DNA from: an uncultured Thermomicrobiales bacterium
GTDB taxonomy: Bacteria; Chloroflexota; Chloroflexia; Thermomicrobiales; UBA6265
NCBI GenBank assembly: GCA_902806355.1
Contig: CADCWI010000073.1
Location: forward strand, 1 to 25,600
Direction: 5' to 3'
DNA length: 25,600 nt
Below, piece by piece: positions 9,297 through 16,472 of the stretch. The notes under the pieces are model-generated. The model saw only the letters and a program-made list of their open reading frames with translations. It did not search any database and was not told where the DNA came from. Numbering within the stretch: position 1 is the first letter of the stretch; each line of letters opens with the position of its first letter. The position numbers and the translations under genes are program-made.

Positions 9297-10676
9297 ATGG
9301 TTAGCCCTCTTGGCGGAACCGAGGCATCGGCCCGTGTCCCAGACAATGGAACGCGACTGCTGCGAATTCGTGGCCATCGGCAGCTCCGTGGTGAAGTGGT
9401 GATCAGTGGGGCCAAGAACGCTGCCCTCAAGGCTTTGGCCGCGACGATCCTGACATCCGACGAGGTCGTGCTCAACAACGTCCCGATGATCGCTGATGTG
9501 CTCTCGATGGCCGAGTTGCTCCGTTCGCTCGGCGCGCGGGTGGAAATCGACAAGGTGCGAGAGCGCGTCACGGTCCGCGTGGAGCGTGTCGAGCGCACGG
9601 ATCCTCCGGCTGAGCTCTTCAAGGCGACTCGTGCATCGGTCGTGGTCACCGGGCCGATGCTCGCGCGCGAGGGTCGAATCTCGTTTGCCCTGCCTGGCGG
9701 GGATCAGATCGGCAAGCGGCCGATTGACATGCACCTGAGGGGCTTCCAGCGGATGGGCGCCCGGATCGTCAGGGAAGACACCGAGATCCTCGCGATTGCC
9801 GACAAGCTGCAAGGCGCACGGATCTATATGGACTATCCGAGCCATACCGGGACCGAAGCGTTGCTCATGGCTTCCACCCTGGCGACCGGGAAGACGGTGA
9901 TCGCCAACGCGTCGGCGGAACCGGAGATCGTCTGGCTCGGCAACATGCTCAACCGGATGGGTGCCCGGATCAGTGGCCTGGGATCGCCGATCATCACGGT
10001 CGAGGGAGTCGAGCGCCTGCATGGCGCCTCCGAGGTCGTTCTCCCCGATCGGCTGGAGGCGGGAACATATGCGATCGCGGCGGTCATCACCGGGGGGGAG
10101 GTGACGCTGCATGACGTGCGCGAGCATCACATGCTGCCGCTTACTGAGAAGTTGCTCGAAGCGGGGGCCGATGTCTGGCATCGCGACAACCGGATGCTGG
10201 TCCGTGCCGGAACCGCGCTGGAATCAGTCGATATCCAGACGCTTCCGTTCCCTGGCTTTCCGACCGATCTCCAGGCGGCCTTCATGCCGCTGCTGACCCA
10301 GGCGACCGGCGTCGCCCATGTGCATGAGCGCGTCTATGAGGATCGGCTGCGATACACCGACGACCTGATCAGGATGGGTGCCGATATCCGCGTGGCCAGG
10401 TTCGGCATGAATGACGAGTTCCTGGCAACGTCGGCGGAAGTGTACGGTCCGACAAGGCTGACCGGCACGAGAGTCACGGCGCTTGACATCCGGGCCGCCA
10501 TCAGCCTCGTCCTTGCCGGCCTGGTCGCCGATGGCGAGACAGAGCTTCTCGATGCCTATCACATCGATCGCGGATACGCGCGATTCGTCGACAAGCTGGG
10601 CGCGCTCGGTGCCGATATCGAGGACACGGTTCTTGCCAGCCAGGCCAACATAGTCAGCTCGGACACGATTGTGTGA
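9297..10676 (+). CDS. murA: UDP-N-acetylglucosamine 1-carboxyvinyltransferase (Asp-type active site)
   Basis: This enzyme makes the first committed step of peptidoglycan synthesis, transferring enolpyruvate from PEP to UDP-GlcNAc in the cytoplasm (459 aa). Substrate-binding K40-N41 lie in ISGAKNAALKAL. The GFPTDLQA loop carries the conserved Asp (E. coli D305), and the HIDRGY motif carries the conserved Arg (R397). In the mobile active-site loop, LPGGDQIGKRPIDMHL, the usual Cys (E. coli C115) is replaced by Asp at residue 136. MurA enzymes with Asp here are known in Mycobacterium and Chlamydia and resist fosfomycin. The start is ATG 9297, with AGGAG at 9281-9285. All other motifs are intact, so it should be active. 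Confidence 0.97.
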   Translation: MVSPLGGTEASARVPDNGTRLLRIRGHRQLRGEVVISGAKNAALKALAATILTSDEVVLNNVPMIADVLSMAELLRSLGARVEIDKVRERVTVRVERVERTDPPAELFKATRASVVVTGPMLAREGRISFALPGGDQIGKRPIDMHLRGFQRMGARIVREDTEILAIADKLQGARIYMDYPSHTGTEALLMASTLATGKTVIANASAEPEIVWLGNMLNRMGARISGLGSPIITVEGVERLHGASEVVLPDRLEAGTYAIAAVITGGEVTLHDVREHHMLPLTEKLLEAGADVWHRDNRMLVRAGTALESVDIQTLPFPGFPTDLQAAFMPLLTQATGVAHVHERVYEDRLRYTDDLIRMGADIRVARFGMNDEFLATSAEVYGPTRLTGTRVTALDIRAAISLVLAGLVADGETELLDAYHIDRGYARFVDKLGALGADIEDTVLASQANIVSSDTIV

Positions 10677-10860
10677 ACAGGGCGGGGATCGTGCAAATCA
10701 CGGCTGCATACTGCGTCCGTTCGGGTATGTTATAAGTTGAACTCACGCCGTCTGGGTTCGGCAGTGTCCGCATGGGAGTTCGCGCCAGAGCAGCTGCTCC
10801 AAGGCACGTCAATGGGTGTGCCAGCTCCGCGACCGCCTCGGTGTTGAAGGACGAGCATCC

Positions 10861-11244
10861 GTGAGTTCCCGAATTCTGGTAGTCGAAGATCAGGCCGATG
10901 TGGCGCAATTGATCGATGTAGTGCTCAAGGCCGAGGGCTACACCGTCGCGATTGCGCCGGATGGTGCTCAGGGGTTGATGCTGGCCCGGGACTGGAAGCC
11001 GGACCTCGTCCTGATGGATATCATGCTGCCAGGCGTTGACGGTGGCACCCTGATCAGCCGGCTCCGCCAGGAGTCCGACACCGCCGAGCTTCCGATCATT
11101 GCGATGTCAGCGAGCAGGACGCTGCGTGATCGGTCCGATGAGCTGGAGGCGGATGCGCTGCTGTCCAAGCCATTCGATGTCGATGCACTACTCGTCCAAG
11201 TGCAGTTCCTGCTGTCTCGCGGCCGGGGCGACGGAGAGTCGTGA
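10861..11244 (+). CDS. Single-domain response regulator (receiver only)
   Basis: This CheY-like receiver (127 aa) has no output domain. The acidic pocket is E9-D10, the phosphoacceptor is D53 in LVLMDIMLPG, the switch residue is S83 in IIAMSAS, and the conserved lysine is K103 in LLSKPF. The start is GTG 10861, with AAGGA at 10847-10851. The open frame extends upstream but lacks homology there. No histidine kinase is encoded in the window, so its partner is unknown. It shares a 4-bp GTGA overlap with the following glycosyltransferase gene, so the two are co-translated. It could act by protein-protein contact, as CheY or Spo0F do; nothing in the sequence says which target. Confidence 0.92.
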   Translation: MSSRILVVEDQADVAQLIDVVLKAEGYTVAIAPDGAQGLMLARDWKPDLVLMDIMLPGVDGGTLISRLRQESDTAELPIIAMSASRTLRDRSDELEADALLSKPFDVDALLVQVQFLLSRGRGDGES

Positions 11245-12005
11245 GCCTCGATCACAAGACGGCCAATCCTCTCGATTCCCGGACCGTTCTGGTCGTCATC
11301 CCGACGTACAACGAGCGTGACAACATCGCGTCGTTGATCGAGGAGCTTCTGGCGCTTGGCGAGCGCTACCGTGTCCTCGTCGTCGATGACAGCTCCCCGG
11401 ATGGCACGGCAAGCGTCGTGTCCGATCTCGGACAGGCGTATCCTGGTCGGGTCGATCTCCTCTCCCGACCGACGAAAGAGGGAATCGGAAGAGCTTACGT
11501 CGCTGGGTTCCGGCGTGCGCTGTCGATGGACATCGCGCTGATCGCCCAGATGGACGCCGATCATTCCCACCAGCCGCCCGACCTCGCCCGACTCGTTGCC
11601 CGCGCTGACGAGAATGATGTGGATCTCGTGCTGGCAAGCCGCTATATCGAGGGCGGGGCGACGCTCGGCTGGCCCTGGCACCGCAAGCTGATCAGCCGCG
11701 CCGGTGGAGTTTACGCCGGCGCGATTCTTGGCGTCGGCATCAAGGACCTCACCGGCGGTTTCAAGGTCTGGCGTCGGACGACGCTGGAAGCGATCAAGCT
11801 GGATTCGATCCATTCCGATGGCTACTGCTTCCAGATCGAGACGACCTACCGGGCGCTCCGGAAGGGATTCCGCATCGAGCAGGTCCCGATCACGTTCATC
11901 GATCGTGTCGCTGGAAAATCCAAACTTTCGCGTCGGGTCGTGCTCGAAGCGGCGGTCGTCGTCTGGCAGCTCAGGTTCCGGCAGCTCCTGGGGCGACGCT
12001 GGTAG
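11241..12005 (+). CDS. Polyprenol-phosphate mannosyltransferase-like GT2 glycosyltransferase
   Basis: This protein resembles dolichol/polyprenol-phosphate mannose synthases (254 aa, GT2 fold). Those enzymes move mannose from GDP-mannose to a lipid phosphate at the cytoplasmic face of the membrane. The motifs are VVIPTYNERDNI near the N-terminus, VVDDSSPDGT, the metal-binding D-A-D in QMDADHSHQP, SRYIEGG, IKDLTGGFKVWRR, and the C-terminal SKLSRRVVLEA. No transmembrane segment is present, so this is the soluble DPM1 type. It starts at GTG 11241 inside the stop of the response regulator. Its last 35 bp overlap the 3' end of the convergent GT4 gene. The exact donor and acceptor cannot be read from sequence. 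Confidence 0.88.
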   Translation: MSLDHKTANPLDSRTVLVVIPTYNERDNIASLIEELLALGERYRVLVVDDSSPDGTASVVSDLGQAYPGRVDLLSRPTKEGIGRAYVAGFRRALSMDIALIAQMDADHSHQPPDLARLVARADENDVDLVLASRYIEGGATLGWPWHRKLISRAGGVYAGAILGVGIKDLTGGFKVWRRTTLEAIKLDSIHSDGYCFQIETTYRALRKGFRIEQVPITFIDRVAGKSKLSRRVVLEAAVVVWQLRFRQLLGRRW

Positions 12006-13101
12006 TGTTTCCCATCATTGTGGCGAGTTCCCGGTCGATTCCCGCCACAAAGTGATGCCGGTCGAAGGTCGCCGCGTGTCGCATCATGGTTGGGGAATCC
12101 CACGACGTCCTGACAGCGTCATCCATTGCTGACGCCAATGCCCGGTCATCGTCGATGTTGAAGAACAGGCCGGTCATTCCTTCCCGGATGGTCTCGAGCG
12201 CACCACCCCCCCTGGCGGCGATCACGGGCCGGCCAGCGGCCTGCGCTTCAACGGCCGTCATCCCGAAATCTTCGACACCGGGCAGGACCAGCGCCTGGCA
12301 CCGCTGCATATGGGCGACGACGACGTGATCCGCCTGTGCGCCGAGAAATTCGACGTTTGGCCCTGCCATCTGCCGCAAGGCCGCGCCGCCACGTCCTTCG
12401 CCGATGATCTTCAGGCGATGCCCGGACTCGTTGGCGGCGCGGACCGCACGGCTGATCCATTTGTGCGGAACCAGCCGGGAGACCACGAGGAACCAGTCTT
12501 CAACCGGAACGGGCTGAGCCGGTGTGAATCGCTCGACATCGACTGGCGGGTGCACGACCGGGACATCGATTCCATACGCATCCTGGATCCGGGCGGCGAC
12601 CGCCGCGGAGTTCGCCACCATTCGCGTCACCCGGCGAGCCGCACGCTGATCCAGCCGTCGCAGAAGGCCGAATCCCGCCTGAAGAACGGGTCTCGCCGCC
12701 CCATAAACTCCGCTCGCCGCGAGATACTGCTCATCGCCGTAGAGGAAGCGGGCGGGCGAATGACAGTAGCACAGCATCGGCACGTCATCCGGTGGTGCAG
12801 CGTGGTGCGACCAGGCGCTGGAGTCCGCGATCACGGCGTCGACATCGTGGATCGAACGGCCCAGCCGGGCAAAGATCGCAGGGTACAGCGGCAGCCAGGC
12901 ACGATGGCTCCGTCGCAATCCCGGAACTCGGTCCAGCGGGCTCGTCCTGATCGTCCAGTGGCGAAGGCGTTCCGGGAGTTGATCCGGGGCGTACGTGGAG
13001 GTCAGGACCGTCGCGTCCGGGAATCGGGCATGGAGGGTTTCGAGAACGCGTTCCGCACCGCCGTACTGGGTGAGATAGTCGTGAACGAGGGCGACGCGCA
13101 T
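11971..13101 (-). CDS. GT4-family glycosyltransferase (mannosyltransferase-like)
   Basis: This retaining GT-B glycosyltransferase (376 aa) starts MRVALVHDYLTQYGGAERV, the usual opening of the GT4 group that adds sugars to cell-surface polysaccharides. The donor domain has LVVSRLVPHK, then KIIGEGRG, and the E-x7-E motif in EDFGMTAVEAQAAGRPVIA, followed by GGALETI. No signal peptide or transmembrane helix is seen. The start at 13101 is preferred over the upstream ATG at 13149 because homology begins there and GGAG lies 5 nt upstream. A TATACT hexamer on the minus strand (13155-13160) is a possible -10. It is convergent with, and overlaps, the GT2 gene, and no terminator lies between them. A role in surface glycan synthesis is inferred. 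Confidence 0.9.
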   Translation of the reverse strand: MRVALVHDYLTQYGGAERVLETLHARFPDATVLTSTYAPDQLPERLRHWTIRTSPLDRVPGLRRSHRAWLPLYPAIFARLGRSIHDVDAVIADSSAWSHHAAPPDDVPMLCYCHSPARFLYGDEQYLAASGVYGAARPVLQAGFGLLRRLDQRAARRVTRMVANSAAVAARIQDAYGIDVPVVHPPVDVERFTPAQPVPVEDWFLVVSRLVPHKWISRAVRAANESGHRLKIIGEGRGGAALRQMAGPNVEFLGAQADHVVVAHMQRCQALVLPGVEDFGMTAVEAQAAGRPVIAARGGGALETIREGMTGLFFNIDDDRALASAMDDAVRTSWDSPTMMRHAATFDRHHFVAGIDRELATMMGNTTSVAPGAAGT

Positions 13102-13310
13102 GGGGTCTCCGAAACGCGGGAGGAACGGGTGACCGGACCGAAGGAACATGGATCAGTATACGAGTCGCCCTCGCTCCGCAGACGGCCCCACGCTCATCGT
13201 GATCCCGAGGAACGATGCGTCTCCGCCCGAACCGCATATGAAAAGGCGAGGTCTCTATGCTGACGGCACAGGGTCCGCTATGCGACTGGCCGCGTCGGCG
13301 ACGCAGCTGC

Positions 13311-13424
13311 TGGGATCCTTCACGGGTGCACAAGTGATCCTGAAGGGATCAATGGGCCGCGTCCGCTCAATTGCTACGCAACTGCCTGTTGGCGGAGGCG
13401 GCCCATCGCTCAGGATGACGGCAG
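13311..13424. repeat. Repeat-like inverted-repeat element (GATCCTTC ... CTCAGGATGAC type)
   Basis: The arm at 13333-13366 and the arm at 13392-13420 are inverted copies. ATGGGCCGC-G-TCCGC (13352-13366) pairs with 13392-13406 with one mismatch. Beyond a short indel, GTGATCCTGA pairs with TCAGGATGAC with one mismatch. The segment opens with GGGATCCTTCAC and closes with GCTCAGGATGACG. That resembles the GGATCCTTC...GCTCAGGATGACA palindromic intergenic repeats found dispersed in many Chloroflexota and other bacterial genomes (from memory, not searched). The loop has a small TTGC-TAC-GCAA stem. It lies in a non-coding gap, as such repeats do. Confidence 0.5.
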
Positions 13425-13557
13425 AATCAACCTCAGCCAAGGCACATAGCCTTGGACAAAGAACGCAGGAGGCCGATACACGGACACATATCGTCCGCAT
13501 CTGGCGATACCGTACCCGGAGACATGGGATGACTGCGACAGGACAGGGAGAGTGTCG
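13425..13557. other. Rest of the spacer before the DNA glycosylase gene, with a hairpin
   Basis: CCAAGGC (13437-13443) and GCCTTGG (13449-13455) form a perfect 7-bp stem with an ACATA loop. No T-tract follows. Together with 13102-13310, where I see only a possible minus-strand -10 for the GT4 gene, this completes a 456-bp region without a supported gene. Open frames across it read through the inverted repeats and look non-coding. Confidence 0.45.
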
Positions 13558-14868
13558 GTGACAGACGGCGTGATTACGTTGACACGGAAGGAAGCGCAAT
13601 GGCTGGCGGTGACAGCGTCTGGGCTGGACCGTCGCCCATTCCGGCGCCGGGTTACCGAGGATGACCTTCTGGCGATGATCACCCGTCTCGGCAGCGTGCA
13701 GCTCGACACGATCAGCGTGATCTCGCGTTCGCACGAGACCGTGCTCTGGAGCCGGCTCGGTCCCTACGATCTCGGGCTGTGGCAAGCGCTCTACCAAAGC
13801 AATCAACGGATCACCGAGTACTGGGCGCATGCCGCCGCGATCATACCGCGCGACGACCTGCCGCTGTTCCGCTCGCACATGGAGCAGCGGGGTGCGGGTG
13901 ACTGGTTTCGCCACCCGGAGAAGCGTGTGACGATCGACCTGGTGCTCGATCGAATCAGGACCGAAGGTCCACTGGGATCCAGACATTTCGAGACACCGGA
14001 AGGGGCAATGCCTACTGAAGCCTGGGAATGGTACGGTGCCAAGCCTGAACGAGAGGTGCTCGCGGCGCTGTGGACTGCCGGTCAGGTTGTGCTCTCGATG
14101 CGAGACCGCGGATTCGGACGCACCTGGGATCTTCCCGAGCGCGCCATCCCGGAACTGTGGGCCACGGAGGCTATGCCAGACGCCGTGCGGGACCGGATAT
14201 TCATGCGTCGTGCCGTTCGCGCGCTCGGCGTCACGACAGCGCGCTGGGCCTCGGACTACTATCGCACCGGCGGTCAGGTGTATGTTCCGCTCGCCGGGGC
14301 ACGGACGCGAACTGTGCTGGAAGACCTGGAACGAGAGGGACTAGTCATCCGGGTTGAGGTGGAGAGAATCGATGATCGGGTTTGGATGGATGCAACCCTG
14401 CTCGATCGGCTGGATGAGCTCCGACGGGGTATCGGGCGGCCTCTACTCACCACGTTCCTGTCGCCGTTCGACAACCTGATCTGGAATCGAGACCGGATGC
14501 GGCGGCTCTGGAACTTCCAGTACCGATTGGAAATCTATGTCCCCGCTCCGAAGCGACAGTATGGCTATTACACAATGCCGATCCTGCACCGTGGGCAGCT
14601 CGTGGGCATGATCGATCCATCATATGACCGCAGGACGAAGCGGCTCACGATCAAGGCTTTGCACCTCGAGCCCGGCATCAGGATCACGAACGCGCTCGCA
14701 ACAGGGATCGTCGGGGCGATCGAGAGCCTCCTCCGTTTTCTGGGAGGAGCTCCGGGAAACTGGATGATCCAGCATTGCCCCTGCCTTGCGATACTGCCGC
14801 TCATCGACGAGGCGCGGCGAGTGGATTCCACGCGGAAGGAAGGGTCGGGACGGAATGCATTGGGATGA
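13558..14868 (+). CDS. AlkX/YcaQ-family (AlkZ-like) winged-helix DNA glycosylase
   Basis: This is a member of the HTH_42 superfamily (436 aa), which includes E. coli YcaQ/AlkX and Streptomyces AlkZ. These glycosylases excise bulky alkylated bases and unhook DNA interstrand crosslinks. The catalytic Q-phi-D motif is present as Q48-L49-D50 in RLGSVQLDTISVISRSH. Family blocks follow: RITEYWAHAAAIIP, then LLTTFLSPFDNLIWNRDR, then MPILHRGQLVGMIDP. Start: GTG 13558 has GGGAG 7 nt upstream, whereas GTG 13552 is too close to it. The gene overlaps the fucosidase gene by 14 bp. Enzyme activity is likely from the intact motif; the lesion it acts on is not predictable. Confidence 0.88.
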   Translation: MTDGVITLTRKEAQWLAVTASGLDRRPFRRRVTEDDLLAMITRLGSVQLDTISVISRSHETVLWSRLGPYDLGLWQALYQSNQRITEYWAHAAAIIPRDDLPLFRSHMEQRGAGDWFRHPEKRVTIDLVLDRIRTEGPLGSRHFETPEGAMPTEAWEWYGAKPEREVLAALWTAGQVVLSMRDRGFGRTWDLPERAIPELWATEAMPDAVRDRIFMRRAVRALGVTTARWASDYYRTGGQVYVPLAGARTRTVLEDLEREGLVIRVEVERIDDRVWMDATLLDRLDELRRGIGRPLLTTFLSPFDNLIWNRDRMRRLWNFQYRLEIYVPAPKRQYGYYTMPILHRGQLVGMIDPSYDRRTKRLTIKALHLEPGIRITNALATGIVGAIESLLRFLGGAPGNWMIQHCPCLAILPLIDEARRVDSTRKEGSGRNALG

Positions 14869-16303
14869 GCGCGGAGATGAGCGGCTGAAGGAGATCGATC
14901 GCGTGGCGGCGGAGGGGCCGTTCACCGCATCCTGGGATTCACTGAGGACTTACGAGGCTCCGTCCTGGTATGTGGACGGCAAGTTCGGGATCTTCATCCA
15001 TTGGGGCGCCTATGCCGTGCCTGCCTTCGGCTCCGAATGGTATCCACGCAACATGTATCTTGAAGGTTCTCCGGAATACGAGCACCACCTCGCGACCTAT
15101 GGAGCGCATGCCGAATTCGGGTACAAGGATTTCATTCCCCTCTTCACGGCGGAGCACTTCGATGCCGATGAATGGGCGGCGCTGTTCCGGCGCGCTGGCG
15201 CGCAATTCGTCGTGCCGGTTGCTGAGCATCACGATGGTTTCGCGATGTACGACAGCAAGCGCTCCCGCTGGACCGCCGCCCTGATGGGACCAGGGCGTGA
15301 CGTGATCGGCGAGCTCGCCGAGGCGGTTCGACGGCAGTGGATGGAGTTCGGGGTGTCCAGCCACCGGGCGGAACACTGGTGGTTCATGAACGGCGGGATG
15401 GCGTTCGATTCCGATGTCCGTGATCCCCAGTTTGCGGATCTGTACGGTCCGGCGCAATCGCAGGCCATGCCGCCGAACGATGCGTTCCTTGAGGACTGGC
15501 TGTTGCGCTGCTGCGAGCTGATCGACGCATACCGGCCGCAACTGTTCTGGTTCGATTGGTGGATCGACCAGCCGGCCTTCGCGCCGTACCTCCCGCGCCT
15601 GGCGGCGTATTACTACAATCGTGCCGCGTCCTGGCAGCGAGGTGTTGCCATCAATTACAAGCACGGGGCGTTCCCCGACGGATCGGCCGTGTATGACGTC
15701 GAGCGCGGACAACTGGCCGGGATCCGGTCCGGCTTCTGGCAAACCGATACGGCGGTGGCGAGGAACTCGTGGTCCTACACCAAGAACAACGAGTACAAGC
15801 AGGCGGGGGATATCATTGGCGATCTGGTCGATATCGTCAGCAAGAACGGTGCGCTGTTGCTGAACATCGGGCCGAAGGCGGATGGAACGATTCCCGACGG
15901 CGACCGTGCCATCCTGCTCGAGATCGGTGAGTGGCTCCTGGTCAACGGAGACGCCATCTACGGAACAAGGCCGTGGGTGGTTTATGGCGAGGGTCCGACC
16001 GAAGTTGTCGAGGGGTCGTTCAGCGACTCCAAGCGGTCTTCGTTCACGGCGCGCGACGTCCGGTTCACCACACGGGACTCGGTCATCTACGCGACCGTGC
16101 TCGCTGTACCCGATGCACGCGAATTGACAATCACGACATTGCGGGACCGCTCACCCCTTGCCATTCCGGCTATCGCCAAGGTCGAGCTTGTCGGTGGTGG
16201 GAACCTGATGTGGACTCGGGACGACGCTGGGCTGCATGTGACGTTGCCCGACAGCTTCCCCTCCCGCCATGCGATCTCTCTCAGGATAGGGACAGGAGAA
16301 TAG
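14855..16303 (+). CDS. GH29 alpha-L-fucosidase
   Basis: This glycoside hydrolase family 29 enzyme (482 aa) removes alpha-L-fucose from glycans. The catalytic barrel begins KFGIFIHWGAYAVPAF. The substrate-binding block is VPVAEHHDGFAMYDSKRSRW. The likely nucleophile is D234 in LFWFDWWID, placed as Asp224 is in the Thermotoga enzyme. The segments KNGALLLNIGPKADGTI and AIYGTRPW are typical of the family. The C-terminal part (about 390-482) is a beta-domain. There is no signal peptide, so it is predicted to be cytoplasmic and would act on imported or internal oligosaccharides. The start is ATG 14855, with AAGGAAGGG about 10 nt upstream. It overlaps the DNA glycosylase gene, an odd functional pairing. 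No fucose transporter or catabolic gene lies nearby. Confidence 0.95.
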   Translation: MHWDERGDERLKEIDRVAAEGPFTASWDSLRTYEAPSWYVDGKFGIFIHWGAYAVPAFGSEWYPRNMYLEGSPEYEHHLATYGAHAEFGYKDFIPLFTAEHFDADEWAALFRRAGAQFVVPVAEHHDGFAMYDSKRSRWTAALMGPGRDVIGELAEAVRRQWMEFGVSSHRAEHWWFMNGGMAFDSDVRDPQFADLYGPAQSQAMPPNDAFLEDWLLRCCELIDAYRPQLFWFDWWIDQPAFAPYLPRLAAYYYNRAASWQRGVAINYKHGAFPDGSAVYDVERGQLAGIRSGFWQTDTAVARNSWSYTKNNEYKQAGDIIGDLVDIVSKNGALLLNIGPKADGTIPDGDRAILLEIGEWLLVNGDAIYGTRPWVVYGEGPTEVVEGSFSDSKRSSFTARDVRFTTRDSVIYATVLAVPDARELTITTLRDRSPLAIPAIAKVELVGGGNLMWTRDDAGLHVTLPDSFPSRHAISLRIGTGE

Positions 16304-16382
16304 AACGTGCGTCACTGACCGTGGCACCGCTCGTTCTTGAGAAGGCTGTCTTCAGCGGCGTGTTTTGAGAGGCACCGGTCAA

Positions 16383-16406
16383 CCTCTATGCAAACCGGCA
16401 TAGAGG
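16383..16406. terminator. Possible terminator hairpin between convergent genes
   Basis: CCTCTATGC (16383-16391) and GCATAGAGG (16398-16406) make a perfect 9-bp stem with a 6-nt AAACCG loop. It lies between the fucosidase gene (plus) and the NYN gene (minus), where a two-way terminator is expected. No T-tract follows on either strand, so its strength as a terminator is doubtful. Confidence 0.4.
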
Positions 16407-16472
16407 AAGCGCACTACCACCTCGTCGCGGTAGAAGCCGCAAAACCTGACCCGAGCAGCGATTCAGGAGATG

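Noticed and set aside
10731..10742. TATAAG and TTGAAC as promoter elements before the response regulator
   Set aside because: Neither has a matching partner hexamer at a normal distance. A promoter here remains possible but unsupported.
13255..13986. Minus-strand frame across the spacer and the glycosylase start
   Set aside because: It is a shadow frame that passes through the inverted-repeat element, with no domain.
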